DNA from: Leptolyngbya sp. SIOISBB
Lineage (GTDB): Bacteria; Cyanobacteriota; Cyanobacteriia; Phormidesmidales; Phormidesmidaceae
Assembly: GCA_010671905.1 (NCBI GenBank)
Contig: JAAHII010000001.1
Location: 3,720,001-3,784,000 of the forward strand
DNA: 64,000 nt
Direction: 5' to 3'
Position 1 is the first letter of the stretch; the number at the start of each line of letters is the position of its first letter. The position numbers were made by a program, and so were the translations under genes. The notes below the pieces were generated by a model that saw nothing but the letters and a program-made list of their open reading frames with translations, made no database searches and was not told the origin of the DNA. Of the stretch, positions 9,011 to 16,907 are shown piece by piece.

Positions 9011-9451
9011 ATGTCACCACAACTGTTGGGTTTGATCGTGGGGGGCTTTTTGCCAGCCCTGTTTTATGGACTATCGAGCGTCTTTGCCAAAACCAGCTCC
9101 AATGCAGGGATGTCGGTGGGCGGTCATCTCTTTTTTATCGGCATTGCCATCAGCGTCATGGGTGGTCTGTTTAATCTGTTTCTGCCAGGCAACATTCCCT
9201 CAGCGGCGGCAGTGCTGTCATCTGCCATGCAGGGGTTCTTATGGGCACTCGGTACGGGCTGTGTGGTGATTGGTCTGCTGAAATACCAGGCTCCGCTAGC
9301 AAAACTGGTACCGCTATACAACATGAATACGCTGGTGACGTCAGGGCTGGCGCTAATTTTATTCGCCGAATGGCGCGATGCCGACCCGGTCAAGCTCTTG
9401 ATCGGAGCCGGGTTGATTGTCTTAGGCGGTGTGTTGGTCTCAGGAGCGTAA
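9011..9451 (+). CDS. EamA/DMT-like small integral membrane protein
   Basis: A 146-residue protein with about five hydrophobic segments (LLGLIVGGFLPALFYGL, HLFFIGIAISVMGGLF, FLWALGTGCVVIGLL, NTLVTSGLALILFAEW, LLIGAGLIVLGGVLV). The LVPLYNMNTLVT ... LFAEW pattern is that of one half of a drug/metabolite transporter (EamA) repeat, so the protein probably works as a dimer, as small DMT transporters do. The ATG at 9011 is chosen because AGGACGAAG sits just before it; an upstream frame to 8939 adds a non-hydrophobic leader with no family support. The substrate cannot be read from the sequence. Confidence 0.7.
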   Translation: MSPQLLGLIVGGFLPALFYGLSSVFAKTSSNAGMSVGGHLFFIGIAISVMGGLFNLFLPGNIPSAAAVLSSAMQGFLWALGTGCVVIGLLKYQAPLAKLVPLYNMNTLVTSGLALILFAEWRDADPVKLLIGAGLIVLGGVLVSGA

Positions 9452-9491
9452 ACCAGCTAGATTGTGCGCATGTTCATCGGGTTGGCATCGG

Positions 9492-9506
9492 GGGCTCTTG
9501 GAGCCC
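9492..9506. terminator. Compact hairpin between convergent genes
   Basis: GGGCTC-TTG-GAGCCC is a perfect 6-bp stem with a 3-base loop between the convergent EamA-like gene and the methyltransferase gene. It has no U-tract, so a terminator role is only possible. Confidence 0.3.
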
Positions 9507-9543
9507 GTCGCGATCGCGGCTGCCGTGAAAGTGTTTGTTCTGG

Positions 9544-10290
9544 TTAAGTCGCTGATTCGGGTTCAGGATAATGAGTGTCATTGACCACACTGGATAAGTC
9601 CAATTGTTCCCAGCGGAAGTTTTCGACCTCTCTCACTTTTTTGCCTAAATATTCACTGTGACAGTAGAGCCCCATGACGGGTTGCTGACGCAAATACTCA
9701 TCCGCCAGAGACGAAAATCTTCCGACAATGGGGTTCGAGAGACCCGCTTCAATGCATTCAAATCCCAATGCTTCCGAAAACAGGACTTTGAGCGCCATGT
9801 CACTGAACTGGAAAAAGTGCCAAGGTCGTTCGTGGGACGAAAAAGAAAAATGCGTTTCGATAAAGAGTGTGCCACCAACCTTGAGGACTTTAGCGATTTC
9901 TGTCGCCACAATCCAAGGCATGGCAAAGTGTTCAAAGCAGGCACTGGTATAGATCAGATCAAACTTTTCATCTTCTTTGAAATAAGAAGACAGTTTGTGT
10001 ACGTCGCCAACGACATCGACATTGTTGCCAGGGTAATAATCAAAGCCGACATAGTCGGCATTCGCAAATCGGCTGCGGGCATCAGACGGGCCACAGACTT
10101 CGCGACTGCCAATTTCCAAGACCCGCAGACCTGGCTTATTCCCAAGCTCGTAGAGGTAGGATTGCCATTTTTGGTGGCTCACTAGCTTCGACATCGGCAC
10201 ATCAGGAGCCAAATAAACCTCGTCTTGCACCGCCGCAACGGACTCGGCTGGCAAGGTTTTTCTGAGGAGCTTTTTCAGTAACTTTTTCAT
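9544..10290 (-). CDS. Class I SAM-dependent methyltransferase
   Basis: A 248-residue protein from the ATG at 10290 (MKKLLKKLLRK, a basic amphipathic leader); a TTG at 10323 would add 11 residues without support. The SAM-binding core is clear: motif I VLEIGSREVCG (about residues 60-70), an acidic end of beta-2 (YVGFDYYP), motif IV FDLIYTSACFEHF, and KVLKVGGTLFIETHF as post-motif III. This is the Methyltransf_11 pattern common among enzymes acting on small molecules or glycans. The substrate is unknown. It is convergent with the EamA-like gene and lies 240 bases from the helicase gene on the same strand, so co-transcription is unclear. Confidence 0.8.
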   Translation of the reverse strand: MKKLLKKLLRKTLPAESVAAVQDEVYLAPDVPMSKLVSHQKWQSYLYELGNKPGLRVLEIGSREVCGPSDARSRFANADYVGFDYYPGNNVDVVGDVHKLSSYFKEDEKFDLIYTSACFEHFAMPWIVATEIAKVLKVGGTLFIETHFSFSSHERPWHFFQFSDMALKVLFSEALGFECIEAGLSNPIVGRFSSLADEYLRQQPVMGLYCHSEYLGKKVREVENFRWEQLDLSSVVNDTHYPEPESAT

Positions 10291-10530
10291 GAAAATTAGT
10301 GGATAGAAACTGGCTCGGGGCAAGGGAGCTGTTGCTGGGGTAATTCAGGAGCCTGGACTTAACGGGAGGCGCTTAGTCGATGAGTGTGCTTGGCAACGGA
10401 ATCGTGATCAAGGTGGGCGGTGTCTCGGGCCTACAGGCAGCGCCGATTGTACCATCCTGCTGGTCGGAGTAGCCGTGGTGAGGGCCGCGAGACTGGTCAA
10501 CGAGGGCCATATGCTTTGCCGGTGTCGCTG

Positions 10531-11844
10531 TTACTGATAAACAAATAAGCGCTTGGCGGCGCGGGTAAGGGCGACGTAGCAAAGCTGATTGCGTTCAATA
10601 ATGTTGCGGTTGGCGAGCATGGACGGCACATCAACAAAGACGTCTTGAAAGGTGGAACCTTGGCTTTTGTGAATAGTTAGGCTGTATGCGTAATCCACAT
10701 CGTGGAAGTATTGCCTGAGATCCCAAAAGGCCATCCAGTTCTTATTCCGGGCCAAATCATCGAGTTTTAACTTCAGTTCACTGGCCCCGGATTCGTGCAG
10801 CACTCGTAGTTCGCGGAAATCCCCTTCTTCGGTCTCGACGGACAGGAGCCAAATCGGCCATTCGCCATCGCGGGTGCGGCGAGCTTCGATCACCTCGCAC
10901 TCAGCGGAGGTAGGCAAAATGATGGTGTCTTCTTCAATGCAGGGATTCAGGGCAATGAGTCGCTCGCCAGGTACAAAGCGGAGGGCAGTGCCGCCATAAA
11001 TGGCGCGGCGAATCTTATGGTTGAGCTGGGTCACTCGGCGATTGGTATAGGCCAGCGCTCGCACCTGATCCGGATTCATTTGATAAGCATCGCTGGTGAA
11101 GGCTTTTAGCATCAGCTGTTCCCAGACCGATCGCGGCAGTACAAAGTAGCCTTCGGTGCGATCACCATTCACATCAGTTTGAAAACGCGGCCAGCGATCG
11201 CGCTCCAAGTTGCGGCGGATATCTTCGGCAATGACGCCAATCGCGCCCCCATACCGCACCACCTCCGTTAACTCCGATTTGTGGAGAATCTCCCGAAAAC
11301 AGGCGGACTCCGGCTCATTCACGGGGGGCAGTTGCGCCGGATCGCCGACGAACAAAATTTGGGTGCTGCCATACAGGTTAGACACCGCATTGACCAGCAA
11401 GCGCCACAGCTCTTCATTGACCATCGAGCATTCATCGACAATGACGAGGCTGTAGCGATCGACTTGACTACCCTGCTTGCGATCGAGCTGGAACTCTTGA
11501 TTCCCCGTATCTTCATTAATCACGGGACGCAGACCTAGCAGGGTGCAGCAGGTCATGGCATCCACTTCGAGTTGCCAATCGTCGGCCATTTTGGCGAGTA
11601 CCTTGGTGGCCTTATTGCTAAACGCCGACAGCACGATTTTGCGATCGTCCCCTTGTTCTCGCAAACCAGTGACAAAGACTTGTAGCAAGGTGGTTTTGCC
11701 GGTGCCGGCATATCCTGTCAGCAGATATAACTTTTCGGTGCTGATAACGAATTCTTGTAAGGCATCAAGCGCCGCCAGTTGTTCTACTGTGAGGGCGATC
11801 GCGCCATCATCAGTGTCAGTGGGGCTGGTTTGTAGTCGCACCAT
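10531..11844 (-). CDS. RecD/Dda-like superfamily 1B DNA helicase
   Basis: A 437-residue ATP-dependent helicase. Motifs in order: Walker A GYAGTGKTT (about residue 45), Walker B VIVDECSM (about 135), motif III GDPAQLPPV, a SAF/SH3-like inserted region, motif V TIHKSQGSTF, and motif VI YVALTRAAKRLFVY at the C-terminus. This order and the short length match RecD2/Dda-type 5'-3' helicases rather than UvrD. There is no N-terminal RecD2 extension, so it resembles phage T4 Dda in size. The start is set at ATG 11844 rather than the TTG three codons upstream. No recB or recC homologue is adjacent, so it probably acts alone in repair or fork processing (inference). Confidence 0.85.
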   Translation of the reverse strand: MVRLQTSPTDTDDGAIALTVEQLAALDALQEFVISTEKLYLLTGYAGTGKTTLLQVFVTGLREQGDDRKIVLSAFSNKATKVLAKMADDWQLEVDAMTCCTLLGLRPVINEDTGNQEFQLDRKQGSQVDRYSLVIVDECSMVNEELWRLLVNAVSNLYGSTQILFVGDPAQLPPVNEPESACFREILHKSELTEVVRYGGAIGVIAEDIRRNLERDRWPRFQTDVNGDRTEGYFVLPRSVWEQLMLKAFTSDAYQMNPDQVRALAYTNRRVTQLNHKIRRAIYGGTALRFVPGERLIALNPCIEEDTIILPTSAECEVIEARRTRDGEWPIWLLSVETEEGDFRELRVLHESGASELKLKLDDLARNKNWMAFWDLRQYFHDVDYAYSLTIHKSQGSTFQDVFVDVPSMLANRNIIERNQLCYVALTRAAKRLFVYQ

Positions 11845-12042
11845 GCGGATCAAGATTGTCGTATGACTCTGACACTTCCAGGGAGGGGTAAGGGAGAATT
11901 AGGGGCTAGCGCGATCGCCTTTTATGTTCCTGCAATCGGTGCCTAATATCCCTTAATATTAAGCTCACTTTTTCATCTGGTATCGATCGTGACTTAACGG
12001 TGGTTTCCTCATCAGCGTTGCGACTAGGCAACATGATGGTGC

Positions 12043-13158
12043 TTAGTGAGTTGCCTTACCATCGGTGATTAAACCAGTGGGAAAAGCCGGTAGCGCGGTG
12101 CCGCCTAAAGCCGCTTGAATGGCAGCGGCAGCTGCCCACCCCGATGCTAAAGCTGTATCGAGATTAGCTGAGCCACACCAGTCGCCACAGGCAGCCAGAG
12201 GCAAGGGTGTTGGGGTTGTGAGTAACGGCTCGTTGCAGGGAGTGCTGACGAGGCTATAGCGCCAGCGGTGGACTTGGTAAGAGTGAGGGTAATTGAGCCA
12301 AGAGGCAATGAATTGGCTGGCTTGAGCCAGTAAGGTTTTGCCGACGAGTTCCAGATCCGGTGCGTCGAACCACTGGTGAGCAAACGCCGCACTGCTGTGA
12401 ATGACGACATTGGTGTCCGTTGTCGATCGCTTGCTGCTATCTAAGCCCACCCAAAACAATGACGTTTCTGGATGTCCTTCGACCAGCCAAGGAGCCATGG
12501 GATGACAGGGGAGGGCATCCGTTCGCTGGCGAGTCGGGTCATCATACTGGGCCATCACCGTAATGGTGGGGTTATAGTCAACGCTGCCGAGGGCTGTAAG
12601 GAGGGTTTGAATGGGGGCGATCGCGTCCAGCGGCGTCAGGATCGGGATGATTTGTGGAGCCGGGATTGCTAACACGATCGCTTTCGCCTGATGCCGTACT
12701 TGAGATTGATCGGTCGCCCGTTCAACGGTGAGTTGCCAGGTGTTCTGCGCCGTCAGCGCTAGGCTAATTAATCGCTGCTGTCGATGGATGGTCAAACCCT
12801 GAGCCAGATGTTTGCCAATCGCGTTCATGCCCGCTGGGGCCACTAAATAAGGTTCATGGGTGGGGCTTTCGTACAGGGTCCCAGCGGCATCCATCGTGTA
12901 TGTGTGGGGTTGCCAGGGCGTCAAAAGCTGCTGGTCACGCCAATGCTGTATGAGTTGTTCTAAGCGATCGCTGTGGTGAGCCAGATAACGGGTGCCGTGG
13001 TCAAGGGGGACGTTATTGATGCGGCGGGTCGCGAGTCGGCCCCCCAAGCCGCGAGATTTTTCGATGACACAAACTTGATGCCCGGCCTGTTGTAGTCGCC
13101 GCGCACAGACTAAACCGGCTAAACCAGCACCGACCACAATCACATCTTGCCCTGTCAT
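12043..13158 (-). CDS. NAD(P)/FAD-dependent oxidoreductase (renalase-like)
   Basis: A 371-residue flavoprotein. The N-terminal dinucleotide-binding motif VVGAGLAGLVCARRLQ (residues 7-22) is followed by the second FAD motif IEKSRGLGGRLATRR, and a C-terminal GDWCGSANLDTALASGWAAA segment contacts the flavin, as in the amine-oxidase/renalase group (COG3380). The substrate is unknown. It is divergent from the YaaW-like gene, with ~160 bases between the starts. Confidence 0.82.
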   Translation of the reverse strand: MTGQDVIVVGAGLAGLVCARRLQQAGHQVCVIEKSRGLGGRLATRRINNVPLDHGTRYLAHHSDRLEQLIQHWRDQQLLTPWQPHTYTMDAAGTLYESPTHEPYLVAPAGMNAIGKHLAQGLTIHRQQRLISLALTAQNTWQLTVERATDQSQVRHQAKAIVLAIPAPQIIPILTPLDAIAPIQTLLTALGSVDYNPTITVMAQYDDPTRQRTDALPCHPMAPWLVEGHPETSLFWVGLDSSKRSTTDTNVVIHSSAAFAHQWFDAPDLELVGKTLLAQASQFIASWLNYPHSYQVHRWRYSLVSTPCNEPLLTTPTPLPLAACGDWCGSANLDTALASGWAAAAAIQAALGGTALPAFPTGLITDGKATH

Positions 13159-13318
13159 AGTCCTGGTCTTTTGGCTCCCCTTGTTCCCCGTGTCCCGACT
13201 CCCGGCCCCGGCTTACCCACTTACGCCTAGTCTACTGGTTGGCCCCTCCGGCTTTTGCGCGGGATCCTTTCAGATGCTTAAAATAGGGTCATGATTGGCC
13301 TAGATTGAGTATCTTGCC

Positions 13319-14167
13319 GTGGATGAACTGCGTACGGCCTTAGAGTTAGCGACCGAAGATGAATTACAAGCGCTGACGGAACTGCTGTTTCGTCCTAAAT
13401 TGAATCCTTTAGATTATTGGTGCAACCCCGATCCGCTGGCCTTGCAGCGCGGCGATCGCGGCACCTGGCTAGACCAGCTAGAGGCCCGATTTCGCTATTT
13501 GGCGGCCGATGGGGTGACGGTGGTGCGGGGCACGAGCAATCGTGTTTCGTATCGTCAAGCGCTGATCCAGATTTGTCAGCATTTGCGGATTTCCTATGAG
13601 GAAGCGTTTACGACCACCGAGCTAGAAGCTGAAGTGTTTTTGCACGTGATGGAAAAAGCCTGGCGGCGGCTTTCCCCCGACGATCTCCGTGCCCTACAGC
13701 GACAAGTTCAACAGTCCATCATTGATCATGAGCAATTTCGTCAGCTACCTATCCCTCTCCAACGCAATCCGCTGGGGTTATTGATGAAAGGGGGGAGTGC
13801 GATCGCGGTGAGCGCCGTCATTCGCCCCTGGTTGCTGCAGCAAGTTGCGCGGCAGTTTGCCTTGCAGATGGCGCGTCAGCAGGTGGCCCAGCAAACTCTC
13901 GCTCGGGGGGGCTTGACCATTGCCGGTCAGATTCAGGGGCGGGTGGCAGTGGCGATGGCGTCGCGCGGCATGGCGGTAAATGCGGCTCGTTATACCGCGA
14001 CTCGCAGCGTTTTCGCAGTGCTGGGGCCAGCCATGTGGGCCTGGTTTTTTGCTGATTTGGGCTGGCGCGCGATCGCCACCAACCATAGTCGGATTGTGCC
14101 GGCTGTCTTTACCCTGGCGCAAATTCGCTTGACTCGGGGTGAGTCTTACGAACTCGCAGGGTGCTAG
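13319..14167 (+). CDS. YaaW family protein
   Basis: A 282-residue protein with GTG start. The N-terminal half (MDELRTALELATEDELQALTELLF; LNPLDYWCNPDP) matches the YaaW/COG4735 family, whose role is unknown. The C-terminal half (about residues 155-265) has glycine/alanine-rich hydrophobic segments (MKGGSAIAVSAVIRPWLL; VFAVLGPAMWAWFFADLGWRAI), consistent with membrane association. It ends 11 bases before the J-domain gene, so the two are likely translated from one mRNA and may act together in protein quality control (inference). Confidence 0.7.
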   Translation: MDELRTALELATEDELQALTELLFRPKLNPLDYWCNPDPLALQRGDRGTWLDQLEARFRYLAADGVTVVRGTSNRVSYRQALIQICQHLRISYEEAFTTTELEAEVFLHVMEKAWRRLSPDDLRALQRQVQQSIIDHEQFRQLPIPLQRNPLGLLMKGGSAIAVSAVIRPWLLQQVARQFALQMARQQVAQQTLARGGLTIAGQIQGRVAVAMASRGMAVNAARYTATRSVFAVLGPAMWAWFFADLGWRAIATNHSRIVPAVFTLAQIRLTRGESYELAGC

Positions 14168-14178
14168 GGAGTCATTGC

Positions 14179-14781
14179 ATGACAGAGTCAAGTTCGCCTC
14201 CTAATCACTACGTCTTGCTCAAGGTAAACCCGACCGCTTCCCCTCAGCAGATCCGGCGGGCCTATCGGGACCTCAGCAAGCTATATCATCCGGATACCAC
14301 AGAGCTGCCACCCGCGATCGCCACTGAGCAGTTCAAGCGTTTAAACAATGCTTACGCGACCCTCAGCAATCCAGAAATGCGCACCGCCTATGATTACAGC
14401 ATTGGCATTTCCCGCGTGGCTGTGGTGCAAGCGCCCAGCTATCTCAACTGCCCAGCGTCTGAGCGCGGCAAATACACCAAAGACAATGCCTATTTGGATC
14501 CCAATGATCGGCCGCTCTCGCCAGGAGAGATGTTTGCGCTCTTTATCCTGGGGCTGACCTTTGTAGGATGCTTGGTGTTGGTGGTTACCGTCGGCTGGAG
14601 CAAAGGCGAGCTTGTGCTGTATGCCCCCAATGAAGCCACCCCAGCAGAGTCGGTGATGTTGGCGGTGCCGGAGGCCGCTACTCCTGAAGCCGCTCCTGAG
14701 AGGCCAATGTCGTCTCCGCATCCTCCGTCCGCAGCACCGCGTCTCTTGCCTCAGACAGAATTATCTCCGAAGATAATTTAA
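14179..14781 (+). CDS. Membrane-anchored J-domain protein
   Basis: A 200-residue DnaJ-family co-chaperone. The J domain occupies about residues 10-75 and has the invariant HPD in KLYHPDTTELP, which stimulates Hsp70 ATPase. There is no G/F region or zinc domain; instead a single transmembrane segment (about 120-145, FALFILGLTFVGCLVLVVTV) precedes a proline/alanine-rich tail. The start at 14179 is supported by AGGGAG eight bases upstream; a GTG at 14161 would overlap the YaaW-like stop. J-domain proteins of this type often precede a DUF3143 gene in cyanobacteria, as here. The last codons form an AT-rich 8-bp hairpin (AATTATCT-CCGA-AGATAATT). Confidence 0.85.
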   Translation: MTESSSPPNHYVLLKVNPTASPQQIRRAYRDLSKLYHPDTTELPPAIATEQFKRLNNAYATLSNPEMRTAYDYSIGISRVAVVQAPSYLNCPASERGKYTKDNAYLDPNDRPLSPGEMFALFILGLTFVGCLVLVVTVGWSKGELVLYAPNEATPAESVMLAVPEAATPEAAPERPMSSPHPPSAAPRLLPQTELSPKII

Positions 14782-14816
14782 GTCTTCTGTATAGAAAATT
14801 TGTGTACCTTATGGTC

Positions 14817-15083
14817 ATGCCCACTGCGGATACCCCGCTCTATAACCACCCCCTCCCCGATATCGAACAGTGGCTCCGTGATCAGGGCTGTCGTCAAAAT
14901 CCTGAAGCCCTTCACGAATGGCATGTGGAAACTACGGCATGGCAAGCCGATATCGCGCTGGACGTAGATTCAATTGTGGTGCGGTATCTGGATACGCCGC
15001 CTGCCAGTGAAGATGTGCAGCGAATTTTCAAGTACTCGCTCAGTCGCCAAGATCTAGAAGAGGCGATTTTCTCCGGTCCCTGA
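14817..15083 (+). CDS. DUF3143 family protein
   Basis: An 88-residue soluble protein that begins MPTADTPLYNHPLPDIEQWL, the hallmark of the cyanobacterial DUF3143 family; ATG 14817 is chosen over the two upstream in-frame starts for this reason. It contains the conserved EWHVETTAWQADI and IVVRYL segments. The function is unknown. It follows the J-domain gene by 35 bases on the same strand, the usual arrangement in cyanobacteria. Confidence 0.8.
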   Translation: MPTADTPLYNHPLPDIEQWLRDQGCRQNPEALHEWHVETTAWQADIALDVDSIVVRYLDTPPASEDVQRIFKYSLSRQDLEEAIFSGP

Positions 15084-15130
15084 TTGCTGGGACGTCGATA
15101 TTTCTCATACTTGCGCTACCCATTGCCACT

Positions 15131-16102
15131 ATGACCACACCGTTTCAAGCTGATACGCAAGCGATCGCTCTGACCCCTGATGGACCGACTATTCCTGCTC
15201 TCGGTGTGGGAACTTGGGCCTGGGGTGACGCTTTCTTTTGGAGTTATGGCAAAGACTATACCGAGGCCGATCTACTGGCGGCTTTTCAAGCGTCACTAGC
15301 CGCTGGGGTGAACTTTTTTGATACTGCTGAGGTGTACGGCTTCGGCGAATCTGAACGTTTGCTGGGTCGCTTTCTGCAGCAGGTTGAGCAGCCCGTTGCC
15401 ATTGCCACCAAATACTTTCCGTTGCCCTGGCGCTGGTCACCGAAAGCCGTGGCGGAAACGCTGACCGCGAGTCTCGATCGCCTGCAACTCGACGCTGTTG
15501 ATCTCTATCAGGTCCACTGGCCGCTCGATTTTTTCATGGGGCAAAAAGACCTGATCAATGCCCTGGCTAATCAGGTCAAACAAGGGCGGGTGAAGGCCGT
15601 CGGCGTGAGCAATTATTCTGCCCAGCAAATGGCCACTGCGCATGGCTATCTAGCGGAGCGGGGGATTCCTTTAGCCGTCAACCAAGTGCAATATTCCCTA
15701 CTACACCGCAACATTGAGACTAATGGTGTGCTTGATCGGGCCCGTGAACTCGACGTCAACATCCTTGCCTACAGTCCCTTGGCCCAAGGCTTGCTCACCG
15801 GTAAGTACTCTGCCAGTGATACCCAAAAACCGGAAGGGGCACGCAAACTGAATCCGCGTTTTAGTCAATCAGGCTTGACCAAAATTGAGTTGGTGCTGCA
15901 AACGCTACAGGCGATCGCGGAAACCCATGACAAAACTCCGGCTCAAGTTGCCTTGAACTGGTTAATCTGCGTCGGTGGCGTGGTACCGATTCCGGGGGCT
16001 AAGAATGCTCGCCAAGCCAGTCAAAATGCCGGAGCGCTAGGGTGGTCGATGTCGGCGACAGAACATGAGCAGTTAGCCCGAGTAACGCAAGCCTGGCGTT
16101 AA
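15131..16102 (+). CDS. Aldo/keto reductase
   Basis: A 323-residue NADPH-dependent oxidoreductase with a TIM-barrel fold. The catalytic tetrad is visible: Asp and Tyr in DTAEVYGFGESE, Lys in IATKYFP, and His in YQVHWPLDF. The NADP-binding part has GVSNYS and, near the C-terminus, IPGAKNARQASQN. The length is normal for the AKR family. The closest pattern is the YajO/plastidial pyridoxal reductase-like group, but the substrate cannot be set. It is rightward, 48 bases after DUF3143, and may belong to that unit. Confidence 0.88.
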   Translation: MTTPFQADTQAIALTPDGPTIPALGVGTWAWGDAFFWSYGKDYTEADLLAAFQASLAAGVNFFDTAEVYGFGESERLLGRFLQQVEQPVAIATKYFPLPWRWSPKAVAETLTASLDRLQLDAVDLYQVHWPLDFFMGQKDLINALANQVKQGRVKAVGVSNYSAQQMATAHGYLAERGIPLAVNQVQYSLLHRNIETNGVLDRARELDVNILAYSPLAQGLLTGKYSASDTQKPEGARKLNPRFSQSGLTKIELVLQTLQAIAETHDKTPAQVALNWLICVGGVVPIPGAKNARQASQNAGALGWSMSATEHEQLARVTQAWR

Positions 16103-16218
16103 AGAAGGGGCAGTATTCAAACTTCGAGACGTTGCGTCAGGTGATGCAGGGTCGAAAATAGCGATTGGGCAACCGATTGCGACCAGTGAATGCGATTGTT
16201 GGCTAGAGAGAGTTAGTG

Positions 16219-16731
16219 ATGGGCAAGTTGGCCGATTGGGGCTTTTCAAAAGAGAGTTGGAAAGGGACACACGGCGAGTACTGGGTCCTAGCTCAGGGGC
16301 TGATCTTAATAGCCTTTGGGCTACTGCCACAGTGGCATCCTGCCGCGTGGGAGAGTTGGCCGCTGGCGGTGACATATGGCAGGCAAGCGATCGCTCTCGG
16401 ATTCGCAGTCATGGCTGTCATCCTACTGGGTAAGGGGTTGATCGACCTGGGTCAAAATCTAACTCCGTTGCCCTATCCTCGCGAAGACAGCAGTCTCGTA
16501 CAGACCGGCATTTACAGCTGGGTGCGGCACTGTCTCTATAGCGGCCTGATTTTTGGGACAGCCGCCTACAGTCTTTGGACGTTGAGCCTGCCTCATGTAT
16601 TGACGACGGCTCTACTATTCGCAGTTCTTGATCTGAAAGCCCGCAAAGAAGAAACCTGGCTCTGCGATCGCTTTCCCGAATATGTCGACTATCAACAGCG
16701 AGTCAGCAAGTTCATTCCCTGGCTATATTGA
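16219..16731 (+). CDS. ICMT-like membrane methyltransferase
   Basis: A 170-residue integral membrane protein of the isoprenylcysteine carboxyl methyltransferase/phospholipid methyltransferase group. The C-terminal half carries the family pattern: GIYSWVRHCLYSG (SAM/lipid entry; usually RHPxY, here RHCLY), then RKEETWLCDRFPEYVDYQQRVSKFIPWLY. About four transmembrane segments are visible. The substrate is unknown. ATG 16219 directly follows a GTG at 16216, and AGAGAGAGTT upstream serves as ribosome-binding site. Confidence 0.78.
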   Translation: MGKLADWGFSKESWKGTHGEYWVLAQGLILIAFGLLPQWHPAAWESWPLAVTYGRQAIALGFAVMAVILLGKGLIDLGQNLTPLPYPREDSSLVQTGIYSWVRHCLYSGLIFGTAAYSLWTLSLPHVLTTALLFAVLDLKARKEETWLCDRFPEYVDYQQRVSKFIPWLY

Positions 16732-16907
16732 GGCGAGTAACCATACAACAACGAGCGTCTGCTAGATGGGCAAAGAAGTTGTAGAGGCTGGGTGAATACT
16801 ATCGACCGTTGGGTGCCAATACACCCTGTGCACCACAACCAGTCTCCTCGCCCCTGATCCCCTAACGCTCCCTGGCTTCCTGGCCTTCCTATCATTCAAA
16901 ATCGATA

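Noticed and set aside
10373-10582. 69-residue leftward frame after the helicase
   Set aside because: It overlaps the helicase C-terminus out of frame and has no recognisable features.
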